Source: Ichthyophis bannanicus (taxonomy: Eukaryota; Chordata; Amphibia; Gymnophiona; Ichthyophiidae). Taken from it: 64,000 bases of DNA. Every line of letters starts with the position of its first letter. The stretch's first letter is position 1. The stretch spans positions 903,619,309 to 903,683,308 of the forward strand of contig CM066035.1 of the NCBI GenBank assembly GCA_033557465.1. The letters are read 5' to 3'. The notes beneath the pieces were generated by a model. The model had not been told where the DNA came from, made no database searches, and worked only from the letters and a program-made list of their open reading frames with translations. Made by a program: the position numbers and the translations under genes. Positions 22,613 to 33,529 of this stretch are shown here, piece by piece.

Positions 22613-22618
22613 TTTATT
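22613..22618 (-). promoter_or_regulatory. Polyadenylation signal AATAAA
   Basis: AATAAA on the minus strand, 110 bp downstream of the stop of the candidate exon at 22728-22960. It supports a terminal exon but could occur by chance. Confidence 0.4.
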
Positions 22619-22727
22619 GTCCTGCAGCAGATGCTGGCCTGCACTGGTTGTAGCGACCCTGCCCGAGGCATCTTCAGCTTTGGACATTAGGCATTAATTT
22701 CAAGCAATTGTCTGTCTGTTGTTCTTC

Positions 22728-22960
22728 TCAGTCCATCAGGCTGATTGTGTCTGCCCCACCAGGTCTTATTGGAGATGAGGTGTGTGGAGGGCTTTTTTCA
22801 GACTTTTTACATGTCAAAATTGTTTTTTTCTGGGCTCCACCTGATTTCTTGCGGTCATGCCTGAGACTGCGGATTGTGCCATTTATAGCAGCCACACATG
22901 CCTTCCAATCATATCCAGATTCATTCAGATCAAACGACGGGTAGTTGTCTTGAAGAAAGT
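22728..22960 (-). CDS. Candidate terminal exon of an unidentified host gene
   Basis: The minus strand has a strong splice acceptor: a T-rich tract then TTCATTAG at 22961-22968. A 76-codon frame follows, in phase after two bases, up to TGA at 22728. It starts 'FLQDNYPSFDLNESGYDW' and continues with 'KACVAAINGTIRSLRHD', then a Lys/Ser/Pro-rich tail. The pattern of aromatic and hydrophobic residues suggests a small helical fold, perhaps winged-helix-like, but I do not recognise the family. AATAAA follows at 22613-22618. It has no resemblance to the repeats here. A domesticated or unknown transposon origin is possible. No upstream exon is identified. Confidence 0.45.
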
Positions 22961-23614
22961 CTAATGAAGGAAAACCAAAACCAGAAGTTTGTATACAAGC
23001 TATATTTTAATCTTTCAAATTTCACATATCTGTGATAACCAGATGCATTTATCTTTTGCTTTGGTACAACTATTTACTTGAGATTTCCCTGCTCTAGTCT
23101 TAATCCCAATGTAGAAAGACTTCTAGCATGGGTAAATGTGAAGTAAAACCACTGCCCTAAAGGACAGCAAAACGCATGCAAAATGGCTGGTGTAAAGATG
23201 CAGTACAGGAGCAAGATCCCTGGTGGCCCAGTGTGTCTCTATCCCCCCCCCCCCCAACACTCCTGACATCTCCTTCTCAATTCACCCTCTGGATCCCTCT
23301 CAGCTCACATCCCACAAAAATTTAACAGGTGACTCATGGCTCTTCTCTTCTCCCTCCCCCTCAAAAAATAAGCTAGGACCCAAGTGCCGCCCCCCTCCCC
23401 CCCCCCGCACAACCTCCAACATAGGGAGGCAGGACAATGCCCACTCAATTCCTGCCTCTGCATCACCATCTTGAAAAATGGCAGTGCCTGCCCTCACAGA
23501 GTGTGTTGGGACACACCACGTGGAGTCAGTCTGTCAAATGTGCCAACTGAAAAGCTGGGGAATTCTGAGCTGAAGATAAATCCTTCTCTATCAAGGTAGC
23601 AGCTGTGAGGGGTA
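22961..23614. other. Intron or intergenic DNA with C-rich runs
   Basis: No gene seen. Runs of C at 23242-23255 and 23390-23406 are low complexity. If the exon call is right, the part next to 22961 is intron. Confidence 0.4.
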
Positions 23615-23620
23615 TAGAAG

Positions 23621-24240
23621 ATGTGCACACAGAATAGATGGAAAGCTGTGTGTATAAATGCCCGTAGCATGGGAAATAAGATCCCAGATGTTGATGCTTT
23701 AATAGGACAGCCTGACTTGGATTTAGTAGCAGTTACAGAAACATGGTTCACAGAAAACCATGACTTGGATGTAACTATATCAGGCTATACTTTATTCAGA
23801 AAGGACAGGGTAGGAAGAAGGGGAAGAGGAGTGGCACTATATGTGAAAAATAATATTAAAGCTTTGGAACTACAGAGCTTAAAAGGGAGAGAGGAGGCAC
23901 TGTGGGTTAAACTAGAAAGAGGGAAAGAGAAAGCTATTTGCATTGGTGTGATATACAGAACTCCCTCACAGAAGGAAGAGGACGACGGAGAGTTAATTGA
24001 AGACATACGCAGCATTGCTAGGAAAGGGGAAGTGCTATTGATAGGGGATTTCAATATGCCTGATGCTGACTGGCACATTCCTGCTGCAGTATCATCTAAA
24101 AGTAAGGAGATCCCGGACTCTCTATAGGGAGAACTATTCAGGCAACTGGTAACAGACCCCACACATGAAGGGGCCATACTGGACTAGGTGCTTACCAATG
24201 GTGAAAGTGTTTCTGATGTTATAGTGGGAGATCACCAGTA
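23621..24240 (+). pseudogene. CR1 ORF2 endonuclease domain
   Basis: The frame has 'INARSMGNKIPDVDALI', 'DLVAVTETWFTENHD', 'GRGVALYVKN' and 'VLLIGDFNMPDADW', the Asn, Glu and GDFN motifs of the AP-like endonuclease that nicks target DNA. A stop lies at 24125 and another follows at about 24185. Key catalytic motifs survive, but the protein cannot reach the RT. Confidence 0.85.
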
Positions 24241-24397
24241 ATCACCAGATGGTGTGGTTCAGTATTAGGACTAGGGCTGTTAAAATCCATTCAAAAGCAA
24301 GGGTCTTAGACTTTAGGAAACCTAACTTTGCCAAGATGGGCCCATACCTCAGGGAGTCATTAGCAGGAATGGAACAGCTGTGGGGGGAGGGGTAGAA

Positions 24398-24452
24398 ACA
24401 GAGAAATATGATGACAGAAAAAGACCACATGGCCTATCTAGTCTGTCCTTCC
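24398..24452 (-). mobile_element. Short antisense CR1 tail inside the CR1
   Basis: About 50 bp, including 'GACAGAAAAAGACCACATGG', is the reverse complement of this CR1's own 3' tail at 28217-28270. The flanking CR1 coding text ('WAKLKGDIL') resumes right after it. It looks like a severely 5'-truncated CR1 insertion. Confidence 0.7.
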
Positions 24453-25571
24453 AGTGGGCAAAACTGAAAGGGGATATTTTAAGGGCAACCAACCTTTTTT
24501 GTTAAAATGGTAAATAAAACGTAAAAGGAAAAGGAGACCGCTATGATTTTTGAAGAAAGTAGCTGAAAAAGTGAAGAAAAAGAGGGAGGCCTTCATAAAA
24601 TACAAGAGATCAGAAAGAGAGGAAGACAGGCATCTATATTTGGAAAAACTCAGAGAAGCTAGCAAAGTAGTCAGGAAAGGAAAGCTTCAAAAAGAAGAGG
24701 AAATAGCCAATGCAGTTAAATGGGGGAATAAGACATTTTTCAGATATATTAATGAGAAGGAGAAGGGGAAAAAGTGGTATTGTCAGACTCAAGGGTGAAG
24801 GGGAGAAATATGTAGAAACTGATGAAGATAAAGTGGAATTGCCTAACAAATATTTCTGTTCTGTGTTCACAGATGAAGAACCAGGAGCAGGACCTCGGAA
24901 AACACCCACAAACAGGAACAGAAGCGAGGGGCTTCTTGAACAATTTTCAGAAGACTGTTTGTAAGAAACTAGCTAAACCTAAAGTAGTCAAAGCAATGGG
25001 ACCAGATGGAATATACCCTAGAATACTGAGGGACGTTCTAGCAGCTCCACTGACTGACCTTTTCAATGCCTCGTTAGAGTCGGGAGTGATGTCAAATGAC
25101 TGGAGAGACACACACGTGGTCCCTTTACACAAAAGTGAAAGTAAAGATGTGGTTGAAACTACAGGCCCGTTAGTTTAACTTCGGTGGTGAGTAAATTATT
25201 GGAAGTGCTGCTGAAAGAGAAAATAGTGAGGTTTCTGGAGTCCAGCGGATTACAGGATCTGAGGCAGCAAGGATTCACCAAAGGCACGTCTTGTCAGACA
25301 AATCTGATTGATTTCTTTGACTGGATGACCAGGGAGTTGGACCGAGGGAGAGCCCTAAATATGGTATATTGAGATTTCAGTAAAGCCTTTGACACCGTTC
25401 CTCACAGGCGACTTATAAACAAACTGAGCACCCTAGGGATGGACCCTAAAGTTACTGCTTGGATTAGAAACTAGTTGAGTGGGAGGCGACAAAGGGTACA
25501 GGTAAATGGAGCTCATTCTGAGGAGGTGGTTACCAGTGGTGTGCCCCAGGAATCTGTCCTTGGTCAGATTC

Positions 25572-27133
25572 CACTGGTCAACAAATTTTTACAAAAGTCA
25601 TGTTACTGAAATAAAAATAGTCATTTCTATCAATTTTTATATGCTGAACACAAATATGACAGTGAAATTGCAAAGTTGGCTCTAGTTTTTTTTGTAATCT
25701 ACAAGAATTAATGTTTATATCACAAAATGCATGTCAATAGTAAATATATAGTAGGCCTTCAGTTAATAACTGTAAAAACCCAAGTCATAGACTACTTCTT
25801 AGATTTTTTCGCCTGTCTCTTGTACAGCTGTTCAGGAGCTTCTCTGGGGAGTGTCCAGCAGTAGTCAGCCAGCATTGTAGTGGACCATTTTCCCTGGTAT
25901 CTTTGCTCCATCGTTGTGATATCCTGGTGAAAACGTTCGCCCTGTTCATCACTAACCATTCCACAGTTGTCAGGAAAGAAATCGAGATGGGAATCAAGGA
26001 AATGGATCTTTAGAGACATATTAAAGCCAAGTTTCTGATACTGCATCAGCATGTCTTCTACTAGTTCCTTGTAATTTTCTGCCCTAACATTCCTGAGAAA
26101 GTTTGTTGACACCAGGCAAAAAGCATTCCATGCTTGTTTCGCATCACCCAGCAGTAAGTTGTTGAACCGGTCATCTTTGAAGAACTCTCAAATCTGAGGA
26201 CCCACAAAAACTTCCTCTTTAATCTTTGCTTCGCTGAGTCGAGGGAATTTTTCATGCAGGTATCGGAAAGCTGGTGAAGTGCGGTCCATGGCTTTCACAA
26301 AGTTTTTCATCAAACCTAGTTTGATGTGAAGGGGTGGTAGCAGGATTTTGTGAGCCTCAACCAGAGCTGGGTGCTGGATATTCTTCTCTCCAACTGTTAC
26401 ATTTTGTCTGCGATTCCATTCCTTCCGCAAGTAGTGCCAATCCCTTGCTCGGCTATCCCACTCACATAAGAAACACATGTATTTTATATATCCCTGCTGC
26501 AGTCCCATTAAAAGGGCAACTACCTTCAAGTCACCACAGAGGTGCCAGCTGTACTTGTTATAGTTAATGGAAGTCAGTAGATGCTTTAAGTTATCGTATG
26601 TCTCTTTCATGTGGACGGCACGCGCTACTGGAATAGATGGAAGACGGTTTCCATTGTTCAAAAGCACAGCCTTCAGACTCAGTTTCGAAGATTCTATAAA
26701 TAGTCTCCAGTCTTGTGGGTCATGACTGATTTTTAAGGCATTCATGAGGCTTTCAATATCGGAACAGAATACCAGATTACTTTCCTTTCCAACTGCGTAC
26801 AGTACACTGCTGACGTCAGATGGCTTCAGCAGCCATCTGGCAGTAGTATTGCATTGCATTGCATCAGAAAATGATGCAATCAACCCTGGATGATGTGCGC
26901 ATGCTGGTATTATGCAATGTGATGCAATATTACATCATTCAAGGCTTATTTGGGATGTTGTTGATGTCCTACTGGATAAATTTACACGGTGAAACGTCAA
27001 AAATGAACTACATGCAATATTTTCAAAACGAGAGCCAATAAATTTTTTTTAATGTTATATTCGTGTTCAGCTCACCAAGATACTACAGATTAGGGTCTTT
27101 TAAAGTCAGTAACGATTTCAATATTGACCAGTG
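25572..27133 (-). mobile_element. CACTA-like DNA transposon with 3-bp target duplication
   Basis: The ends are CACTGGTCAA (25572-25581) and its inverse TTGACCAGTG (27124-27133). TTC flanks it on both sides (25569-25571, 27134-27136). Removing element and one TTC restores the CR1 reading 'VLGQILFNI'. CACT-type termini with a 3-bp duplication fit the CACTA/EnSpm (CMC) group. It is 1562 bp with one broken minus-strand gene. The superfamily call is inference from the termini. Confidence 0.75.
25785..26883 (-). pseudogene. Candidate transposase of the CACTA-like element
   Basis: Minus frames 26188-26883, 26061-26255 and 25792-26112 read as one protein with two frame changes. Motifs include 'CFLCEWDSRARDWHY' (possible zinc ligands), 'LLPPLHIKLGLMKNFVKAMD', 'FLDSHLDFFPDNCG', 'SDEQGERFHQDI' and 'MLADYCWTL'. 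I recall similar proteins as an uncharacterised repeated family in many animals but cannot name a catalytic triad. Asp and His in 'HIKLG', 'DSHLDFF' and 'ERFHQD' are the natural candidates. The N-terminus beyond 26883 is unclear. Confidence 0.6.
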
Positions 27134-27717
27134 TTCTTTTTAACATCTTTGTTAGTGATATAGCGGAAGAGCTGTCAGGTAAGGTTTGCCTCTTTGTGGA
27201 TGATACCAAAATCTGCAATACAGTAGACACCCAGGAAGGTATAGATAACTTGAGGAGGGATCTAGCTAAGCTTGAAGAATCGTCTAGAATTTGGCAGCTG
27301 AGATTTAATGTTAAAAAATGCAAGGTCATGCATTTGGGCTGCAGCAATCCAGGGAAGCAATATAGTATAGGGGGTGAAGTACTTTTGTCCACTAAAAAAG
27401 AACGGGACCTAGGCGTGATTGTGTCTGATGATCTTAAAGTAGCTAAACACGTAGGAAAAGAGACGGCAAAAGCTAGAAGGATACTTGGGTGCATACAGAG
27501 AGGAATGGCCTGCAGAAGAAAGGAGGTGATAGTGCCTCTGTATAAGTCTTTGATACAACCTCATTTGAAGTATTGTGTGCAATTCTGGAGAGCACACCTT
27601 CAAAAGGATATAAACAGGCTGGTGTCTGTACAGAGGGTGGCTACTAAAATGGTTAGTGGTCTTCATTATAAAGCATATGAGGACAGACTTAAGGATCTTA
27701 ATATGTAAACCTTAGAG

Positions 27718-27911
27718 CAGGGATGTCAAACTCCAGTCCTGGAGGGCCACACACCAGTCAGGTTTTCAGGGTATCCCTAATGAATATGCATGAGATATAT
27801 TTGCATGCACTGCCCCTATTGTATGCAAATATATCTAATGAATATTCATTAGTTGCATCCTGAAAACCAGACTGGTTTGCGGCCCTGCAGGACTGGAGTT
27901 TGACATCCCTG
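27718..27911. mobile_element. hAT MITE, 194 bp, perfect 8-bp target duplication
   Basis: The left end CAGGGATGTCAAACTCCAGT matches the inverse of the right end over about 20 bp. CCTTAGAG flanks both sides (27710-27717 and 27912-27919). The interior is a near-palindrome with repeated ATGAATAT-type words. There is no coding capacity. Confidence 0.95.
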
Positions 27912-28299
27912 CCTTAGAGGAAAGGCGGGATAGAGGTGATATGATTGAGATGTTTAAATACATCTGTGGCATAAATGCACAGGAGCGCCTCTTTCGATTC
28001 AAAGCAAGCTCTGCTTCGAGGGGACATGGGATGAGGGTGAAAGGGGATAAATTCAGGAGTGATATGCGGAAATATTTCTTTACGGAAAGAGTGGTGGATA
28101 TGTGGAACTGTCATTCAGTGGAGGTGGTAGAGATGAGGACAGTAACTGAATTCAAAGAAGCATGGGACAAACACAGAGGACCTCTAAAGGAAAAAAGGAG
28201 AATGTTGTAGTTGTTGATAAGGAAGGACAGACTAGATAGGCCATGTGGTCTTTTTCTGTCATGTTTCTATGTCTCCAATGAAGGGATTTGGTATCTGAT

Positions 28300-29690
28300 G
28301 TCAGACCTTGGAACTGAAGCTGTGGACTTTCCTGTTCGAAGAGGTTAAAGGGAAGATTCCCATTTCAGAAAGATCTTCTTTTTACATTCAGATTCATGCG
28401 TCACTCGCGGGGCTTTACGATCTGACTGAGCACATCCACCAGAATGTTCTCTTCCCTTACCAGGTACACAGCTCTTAAGCTGGCACAACCTCAGACCTTG
28501 GTGGTTTTAACAGGAGAATATGCTTCGTTCTCCTTGCTTGCTCAGATAAAACATGACTGCCTCATTGTTTCAGAGCAATTTTATTGGTCACCTGTTCTCT
28601 GGAAGCCCTTAAAAGCCATTACAGCCTATAGCTCAGATCTGAATGCTTTTTAGAAACAAATCATGGGCTTGAGTATGAAACCTCTGGCATATTAGCTCCT
28701 CAGTCCAGGCTGAACATATCTGTTAAAACAATCTGACAAGAAGGAATTTGGAAGGTACACCCCCTTGACCAACTGGAATAGGAGAGTTACAAGAAACAGG
28801 GAATCTCTAAATTGTTCAGTGATACTAATGTTCTCCTTTGAAGTCCCAATGGGAACAAACCACTTGGGGAAATAAAGTCCATTGGGCTCGTCTCCACATG
28901 AGGCATGCCAGAGGAGTGACATGAACCACTGATGCAGTGTGACCTAACATCCGAAACTGATATATACAGACTCCAAAACACACTTCACCGTAGACATTAA
29001 TTTGGTATTTCTACTGGCAGAAAGAAGAGCTTTCACTTGAGTCATGTTTTGCAAAACTTTAACCTCTTTCCTGTGGCAGCATAGGTCAAATCCCTCAGCC
29101 TTCCTCCTCAAAACTGTTCTACCAATACAGACACTATAATTCTGGTTATGTGCTCTAGCTTCAGTGAAAAACGACACACTGATTTTGACTGGGTTGCCAT
29201 GTATAATTTTGAGTTTCTGTGGTTGCAAGGACAGCACCTCTGAATTCTGCTGCTAAGGGTGGGTAGACTGAGGAAATTGTCTCTTGGAAGGGGAAAAAAT
29301 GCCCTTGTTCCACTATGATATCACAACTTTCTTGGTTTTAGTCATCAAAAGATAGTTTGTCCACTGCGAGGCAGGACTTTGAGCCTACGCTGCACATATT
29401 CTCTGAAGCTTGAGACTCAGCCATGATAAGAGGTTCGTAATGCTATCTATCTTAAATACACTTTCTATGCTCCCTACTGGTGTACAGTAGGTAATGAAAT
29501 TCCTCCCATTTCTCTGGAAGGGAAAATGGGAGAATATCATTACTGCTTCCAGATTATTATGCATGAATAACTGACTCTTGGTCTGGGGACATAAGATCAG
29601 CAAATGGTGAACGTCCCAGCCCTTTTCAGGGAAGTTTCAACAACTACAGTCTGATGCGATAACTGGTAGTCCACCCTTCTTACCTACCAG
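28300..29690 (-). pseudogene. Old DIRS remnant
   Basis: 28395-28480 resembles the DIRS-C segment at 63370-63450, sharing 'GTCACTCGCGGGGCT' and 'GGTACACAGCTCTTAAG', which codes for the RNase H to methyltransferase-like link. 28840-28960 resembles the start of the RNase H region. The rest to 29690 is too eroded to place. No long frame. Confidence 0.45.
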
Positions 29691-29965
29691 AGGCATCTAA
29701 GGTGAAATTGTACTTACCAGTTAATGCCCTGTCCTTGAATGCTGCCAGACCAGTCCAGACAAATGGGTTGTGTTCCCCTACCAGCAGAATGGTGGAGACA
29801 AAGAACCAATGAAAAGCCCAGGTTTCAATGATATCACTCCCATGCTTCTATTCACCTCAGCTGGCAGAAGTCTCTTCAGTATTCGTCCCAAAGCATATGG
29901 GAGAAATATGGCAAGCCTCACACAACCTCAACGTGGGCCACAATGAGTAACGAAACAGTAGAAAA

Positions 29966-30403
29966 CTATGTACAGGAATGCATAAACAGAAGGCCGTCAG
30001 TAGAAGATGAACCTGCAGAGCTAAGTATAAAATCATAACAGCGCCAAGGGTACCACAGCAGAAAAACAGAGCAATGCAGTTCCAGGGGTGGGCCCTGGAC
30101 TGGTCTAGGAGGACTCAAGAAAAGGACATTAACTAAGTAAAATGTCACCTTCCATATCATCCTCCTAAACCAGTCCAAACAAGTGGGATGTACCAAAGCT
30201 ACAACTCCACTGGGCAGGAAGAAGAAATAGTAGCTCATAAAACCCTTGAGCCAAAGGCCGTGGTCAGCCCACACGTGGACATCCAGGTGGTAATACTTGA
30301 CAAAATTGGAAAGTGATACGTTGCTAGCTGACATCTGCCAACTCTTCTGTAGATCTTCCATGATGGAGGCCAGTTTGGCAAGTTTTAGAAAGAAGGCTTT
30401 CAC
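29966..30403 (-). pseudogene. DIRS-D recombinase C-terminal fragment
   Basis: Only 'NVSLSNFVKYYHLDVHVWADHG', here in two parts around the nucleophile Tyr, is recognisable; it matches 'NSFVKHYRLDVQAQQD' of family A. The central domain is deleted and the frame runs into the internal complementary region. Confidence 0.6.
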
Positions 30404-31531
30404 CTAAGTTGTGTCTAGCAAAGGTACTATGAATTCCAATTGATGTGATAGGCTTAATTTGAATATGAGGTAATTTATTACGAACCCTAGCAACTAAAGC
30501 ACTCAGATGGTAGTGCATATGGATTTCTGGGCTCCTTCCTAAAATGTGCTCTTCACCAGCTAATCGTCCAAACAGGGAAACACACGCAAACGACCCTATG
30601 GAAAGACATTTGTTGAAAACATGAAGAGCGGACTTGAGGCCAAAAGGCAGTACACGGTACTGGCAGTCAGGGATGAACCAAGCCATAAATGTGCCCTGTG
30701 TGACTTGCAAACCTGTGGCCCCCCCCATGACATCAGACTTTTGCCATTTGCCCCTATATCCCCATGTCCAGCATTTCCTCATCTTACCCTACCCTCTTCA
30801 TGTCCAGCTGGCTCCCTCCCCCCCCAACGCTGCCTGTCCTTGCCCTGCCACTGCCGTTTCTGCTCACTTTGCGGTGGCAGTGGACCTCCAATTTAAAAAA
30901 AAAAGAGTGGGTCTTTCCGACTCCGTGCTTGCATGGCGGGTCTAATACCTCCCTCCTCTGATGTATGCTTGTGTCAGAGGAGGGAGGAACCAGACCAGCC
31001 ATGCAAGAGTGGAGTTGCAGACCCATGTTTTGTTTTGTTTTTTAAATTGAGGTCCGCTACCGCCGCAGGAAAAAAAAAAAGTGGCAGTGGTGGGTAGGAG
31101 CCAAGGTCAAAAGTTGGCAACCCTAAATACATCCCTATTTTTTGCGCCCTGTGCGGCTGCACTATTCGCAATTCCTAGGTACAACACTGCTGGCAGTGGT
31201 GTTTCCCTATGACAAACTGAAGATACTTTGTGTGATTGGGATGGACGTGAATGTGGATATGTGCATCGTCTAGGGAACATAGCCAATCGTCCTTCAGGAG
31301 ACAGGGAATCAGGGAGCAGAGGGAAACCATTCTAAAACTTCTCTTGAACCAGCACTTGTTCAGCTTCATCGGATCTAGGAAGGGGCATAGAATCCCTGTC
31401 TTTTTGATGACCAGAAAATACCTGGAGTAAAATATTCCTGCCCTTCTTCCACTGATGGAAATGTTCGACCATACTGGTCTCCAAAAGGGCGGAAATGTCT
31501 TGATAGAGTATTTCATAGTTACTCTCTGCAT
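30324..31531 (-). pseudogene. DIRS-D reverse transcriptase, split by a hAT insertion
   Basis: Upstream of the insertion (31175-31531): 'FYSRYFLVIKKTG', 'RSFRMVSLCSLIPCLL' and 'DDWLCSLDDAHIHI'. Downstream (30324-30667): 'CQYRVLPFGLKSALHVFNK', then 'LFGRLAGEEHI', where YLDDWLIR is expected, so the active-site Asp pair is lost. Confidence 0.7.
30668..31189. mobile_element. hAT-type insertion with perfect 8-bp target duplication
   Basis: CTGGCAGT flanks both sides (30660-30667, 31190-31197). The ends CAGGGATGAACC and, inverted, CAGTGTTGTACC match in 9 of 12 bases. The interior holds an inverted pair around 'CCTCCCTCCTCTGA' / 'TCAGAGGAGGGAGG' at about 30948-30988. No transposase frame is present. 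It splits the DIRS-D RT at a position equal to the codons 'RVLPFG'. Confidence 0.85.
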
Positions 31532-31760
31532 GCGATTTGAGGGAGTTCAAACAGGTGCAATCTGTAGCTGACACAGAAAATTTTCAGCACCCAAATATCT
31601 GAGGTGATTAAGGGCCATCATTCCATGAAGAATCACAGTCTCCCACCGATCAAAAGATTTTTTGGGACTGATACTGGAATTCTGGCCATGTTCTCCAGGA
31701 GCCAGTCAAAATCTCGTCACAGGTTTTGGCTGGAGAGCCAGTTAGGAGGACCTATTACTC

Positions 31761-32600
31761 TCATAGGTGATCCATGTCCTCAGTTGTGTAATCTCCGAGC
31801 AGATGAGGTGGCCAAGAAGGAAGTGGGCCTGTAGAGGGCTTAATGAGAGTAGCAGCTTCCTGCACCATATCTCTGAAAAGATTCTCTCTATGGCATGACA
31901 TGTCAGCAAGCTTCATCTGAACATCATATTGTAAATCTGAAGTCCAGAGCCATGAAAGATTCCAGGTGCCAATGCTGATAGAGCGGGCTCTCAATGCTGT
32001 ATCAAAAATAAGTTGATCTATGTATTTTCCACACTCTTTCCCCTTGCTCCTTAGGGACAGGATTTGCTGAGCCTTCCTGGGAGGGAGAGAGTTAGAAACT
32101 CCTGGATATCGCCCATAATGTTCCACAAAAGCGTGTCCATGAAGAGCTAGATAGGATGCTATGTGGGACGTGAGCAGGGCATTCTGATTAAATGTTTTCT
32201 CAAAAGAATTCCGTGTCCAAGCCTCTCTCCCCAGGACTGCCAAACAGTGAGTCTTGGAACATTTGACCCTTTCGTGAGCAGATTAGATTATCATGGTATG
32301 GTGCAGCAACTGGACCCTTTCAAATCCAGGAGCTTTCTGGACTCGGTACATCAAGTCAACCTTCTTGTTTACAAACTGCACAGAGGGGGATTTTCCATAT
32401 TCTCATCTGCATGTCCCTTCAGGATTCTGCAAACAGGCACGGTCACAGTAGTCAAGCACTGGAAATCCTCTGGTGCTGCGTTCCTCCTCCGACATCCCAT
32501 CTTAAATGGAACGGACTTAGCCATTTCCCAAACAAAATCAATGAAAGACAGCTCTTCCTGAGGTAAGTTTCTCTTACAAAGAGGTGAGGGATCTGAAGGT
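31761..32600 (-). pseudogene. DIRS-D Gag fragment
   Basis: The 160-codon frame includes 'GREAWTRNSFEKTFNQNALL', which matches 'GRECRTLDAFGRRTFQASML' of family B, then 'LSWLWTSDLQYDVQMKLADM' and 'CHRENLF'. The N-terminal part continues in other frames up to about 32600. Confidence 0.7.
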
Positions 32601-32689
32601 ATATCTGAAAAGTTCTCTTCTGAGAATAGTCAGAGTCCTAGACGTGCTCTATCCAACAATGTCTAGGTGTCTACCTGAGCCGACCTCTG

Positions 32690-32826
32690 TTCCAAGACCA
32701 CAAGGAGCACCTGTGGGACTAGAAACCCCAGTCCTTCCGGCCCAAGGTTGCTGCCTCTACTGGGATTTGAACCACTGACCTTCCGGCCTGAGGTACCTTG
32801 CCCCAACCACTAGGCCACTCCTCCCT
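32690..32826 (-). mobile_element. tRNA-derived SINE (copy 4, head part)
   Basis: On the minus strand it has the A box 'TGGCCTAGTGGTTGGGGC' and the B box 'GGTTCAAATCCC', then the 'CTGGGGTTTCTAGTCCCAC' body. The L2-like tail is missing. It sits at the boundary between DIRS-D and the PLE 3' region. Confidence 0.85.
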
Positions 32827-33529
32827 CCATAGCAGAAATCCATTTGACATTCCTAAATATACAAAAGAGAACAAAAGGCACATCAAGTGAAACAAAATGA
32901 TAGGAGCAGGAACGAAGCACAAAGTTCAATATCCCCTTCTTCTAAAACTAAACTATATTCCTAGAAGGTCATAAGGACATGAGTATAAGATCACATAATG
33001 GCTATGATATTGCCAAAGTCAAATGCATAAATGGCATTTGTCCATCACAGATTTCTCCCAATGTATGTCCCTGCAATTTAAAACCTCTCCCTGAATGCTA
33101 ATATATTTAGACTTCTCATTTTTAAACAGATCCAGCATGAAAGAAATTAAAGGGCAAAGTGTATGAAATTTCAAAAATGTTTATTTTTATTACCTTTAAT
33201 CGCTTAATTCATTATGCTGTGCTATTGTATGTTTGATAATGACTAAGCATTTCACTTTCTGAAAATAAGAGCTGCTTTTTAAATTACAACAAATTGTGAC
33301 CTTGAGGGGAAAAGTACCCACAGATCAAAGGTGAAGCCGTGCATTAGGGACGCAGCTTTAATTTCTTTCACATTTATCAGTCATCAAAAATAACTTTGTT
33401 CCAAGCAATTTTATAATTGCACTAAAAGAAGAGAGGAAACTTAAATTAAAGATCAATATCGCAATGAAGTATATTATAAGGAGTTCTTGAAAACATTTCA
33501 TATCAGCCATTGGTTCCTATCTTATAGCG

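Larger units (their letters stand above)
24490..28210 (+). pseudogene. CR1 ORF2 reverse transcriptase and C-terminal domain
   Basis: Blocks in order: 'FLKKVAEKVKKKREAF' (linker), 'YFCSVFTDE', 'AMGPDGIYPRILRDV', 'QGFTKGTSCQTNL', 'FSKAFDTVPHRR'-like text after a stop, and 'GVPQESVLGQI' up to the transposon at 25572. After it come 'LFNIFVSDI', the active-site region 'LFVDDTKICN' (VDD where ADD is usual), 'RDLGVIVSDDLKVAK' and 'PLYKSLIQPHLKYCVQFWR'. After the MITE, 'DRGDMIEMFKYICGI' and 'FFTERVVDMWN' complete the C-terminus. Several stops are present (24.96, 25.18 and 25.37 kb). Confidence 0.8.
23615..28275 (+). mobile_element. CR1 LINE, sense orientation, interrupted
   Basis: Plus-strand order is AP endonuclease (23.6-24.2 kb), linker, RT (24.9-25.57 and 27.13-27.71 kb), C-terminal domain (27.92-28.21 kb), then a CR1 tail ending in 'TCATGTTTCTATGTCTCC' at about 28275. 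ORF1 is absent, so the copy is 5'-truncated. It contains three later insertions: an antisense CR1 tail, a CACTA-like transposon and a hAT MITE. Removing them restores a continuous CR1 layout. Confidence 0.9.
29700..32680 (-). mobile_element. DIRS retrotransposon, family D, decayed
   Basis: The left end is at about 29702 ('TGTACTTACCAGTTAATG'). An internal complementary region lies at about 30110-30190, whose left half is the inverse of that end. Pieces of recombinase, RT and Gag follow on the minus strand. Large internal deletions shorten it to 3 kb. The right terminus is missing; SINE sequence starts at 32690. A hAT insertion lies at 30668-31189. Confidence 0.7.

Noticed and set aside
25565..25581. 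CR1 text continuing through CCACTGGTC as 'GPVLFNI'
   Set aside because: The CCAGTG after the insertion belongs to the transposon end; the alternative reading with TTC duplicated restores the CR1 frame and explains both ends.
32690..32826. A functional tRNA gene, suggested by A and B boxes
   Set aside because: The same sequence occurs several times with a fixed non-tRNA body and L2-like tail, and no cloverleaf with a proper anticodon arm and acceptor stem is evident; it is a SINE head.
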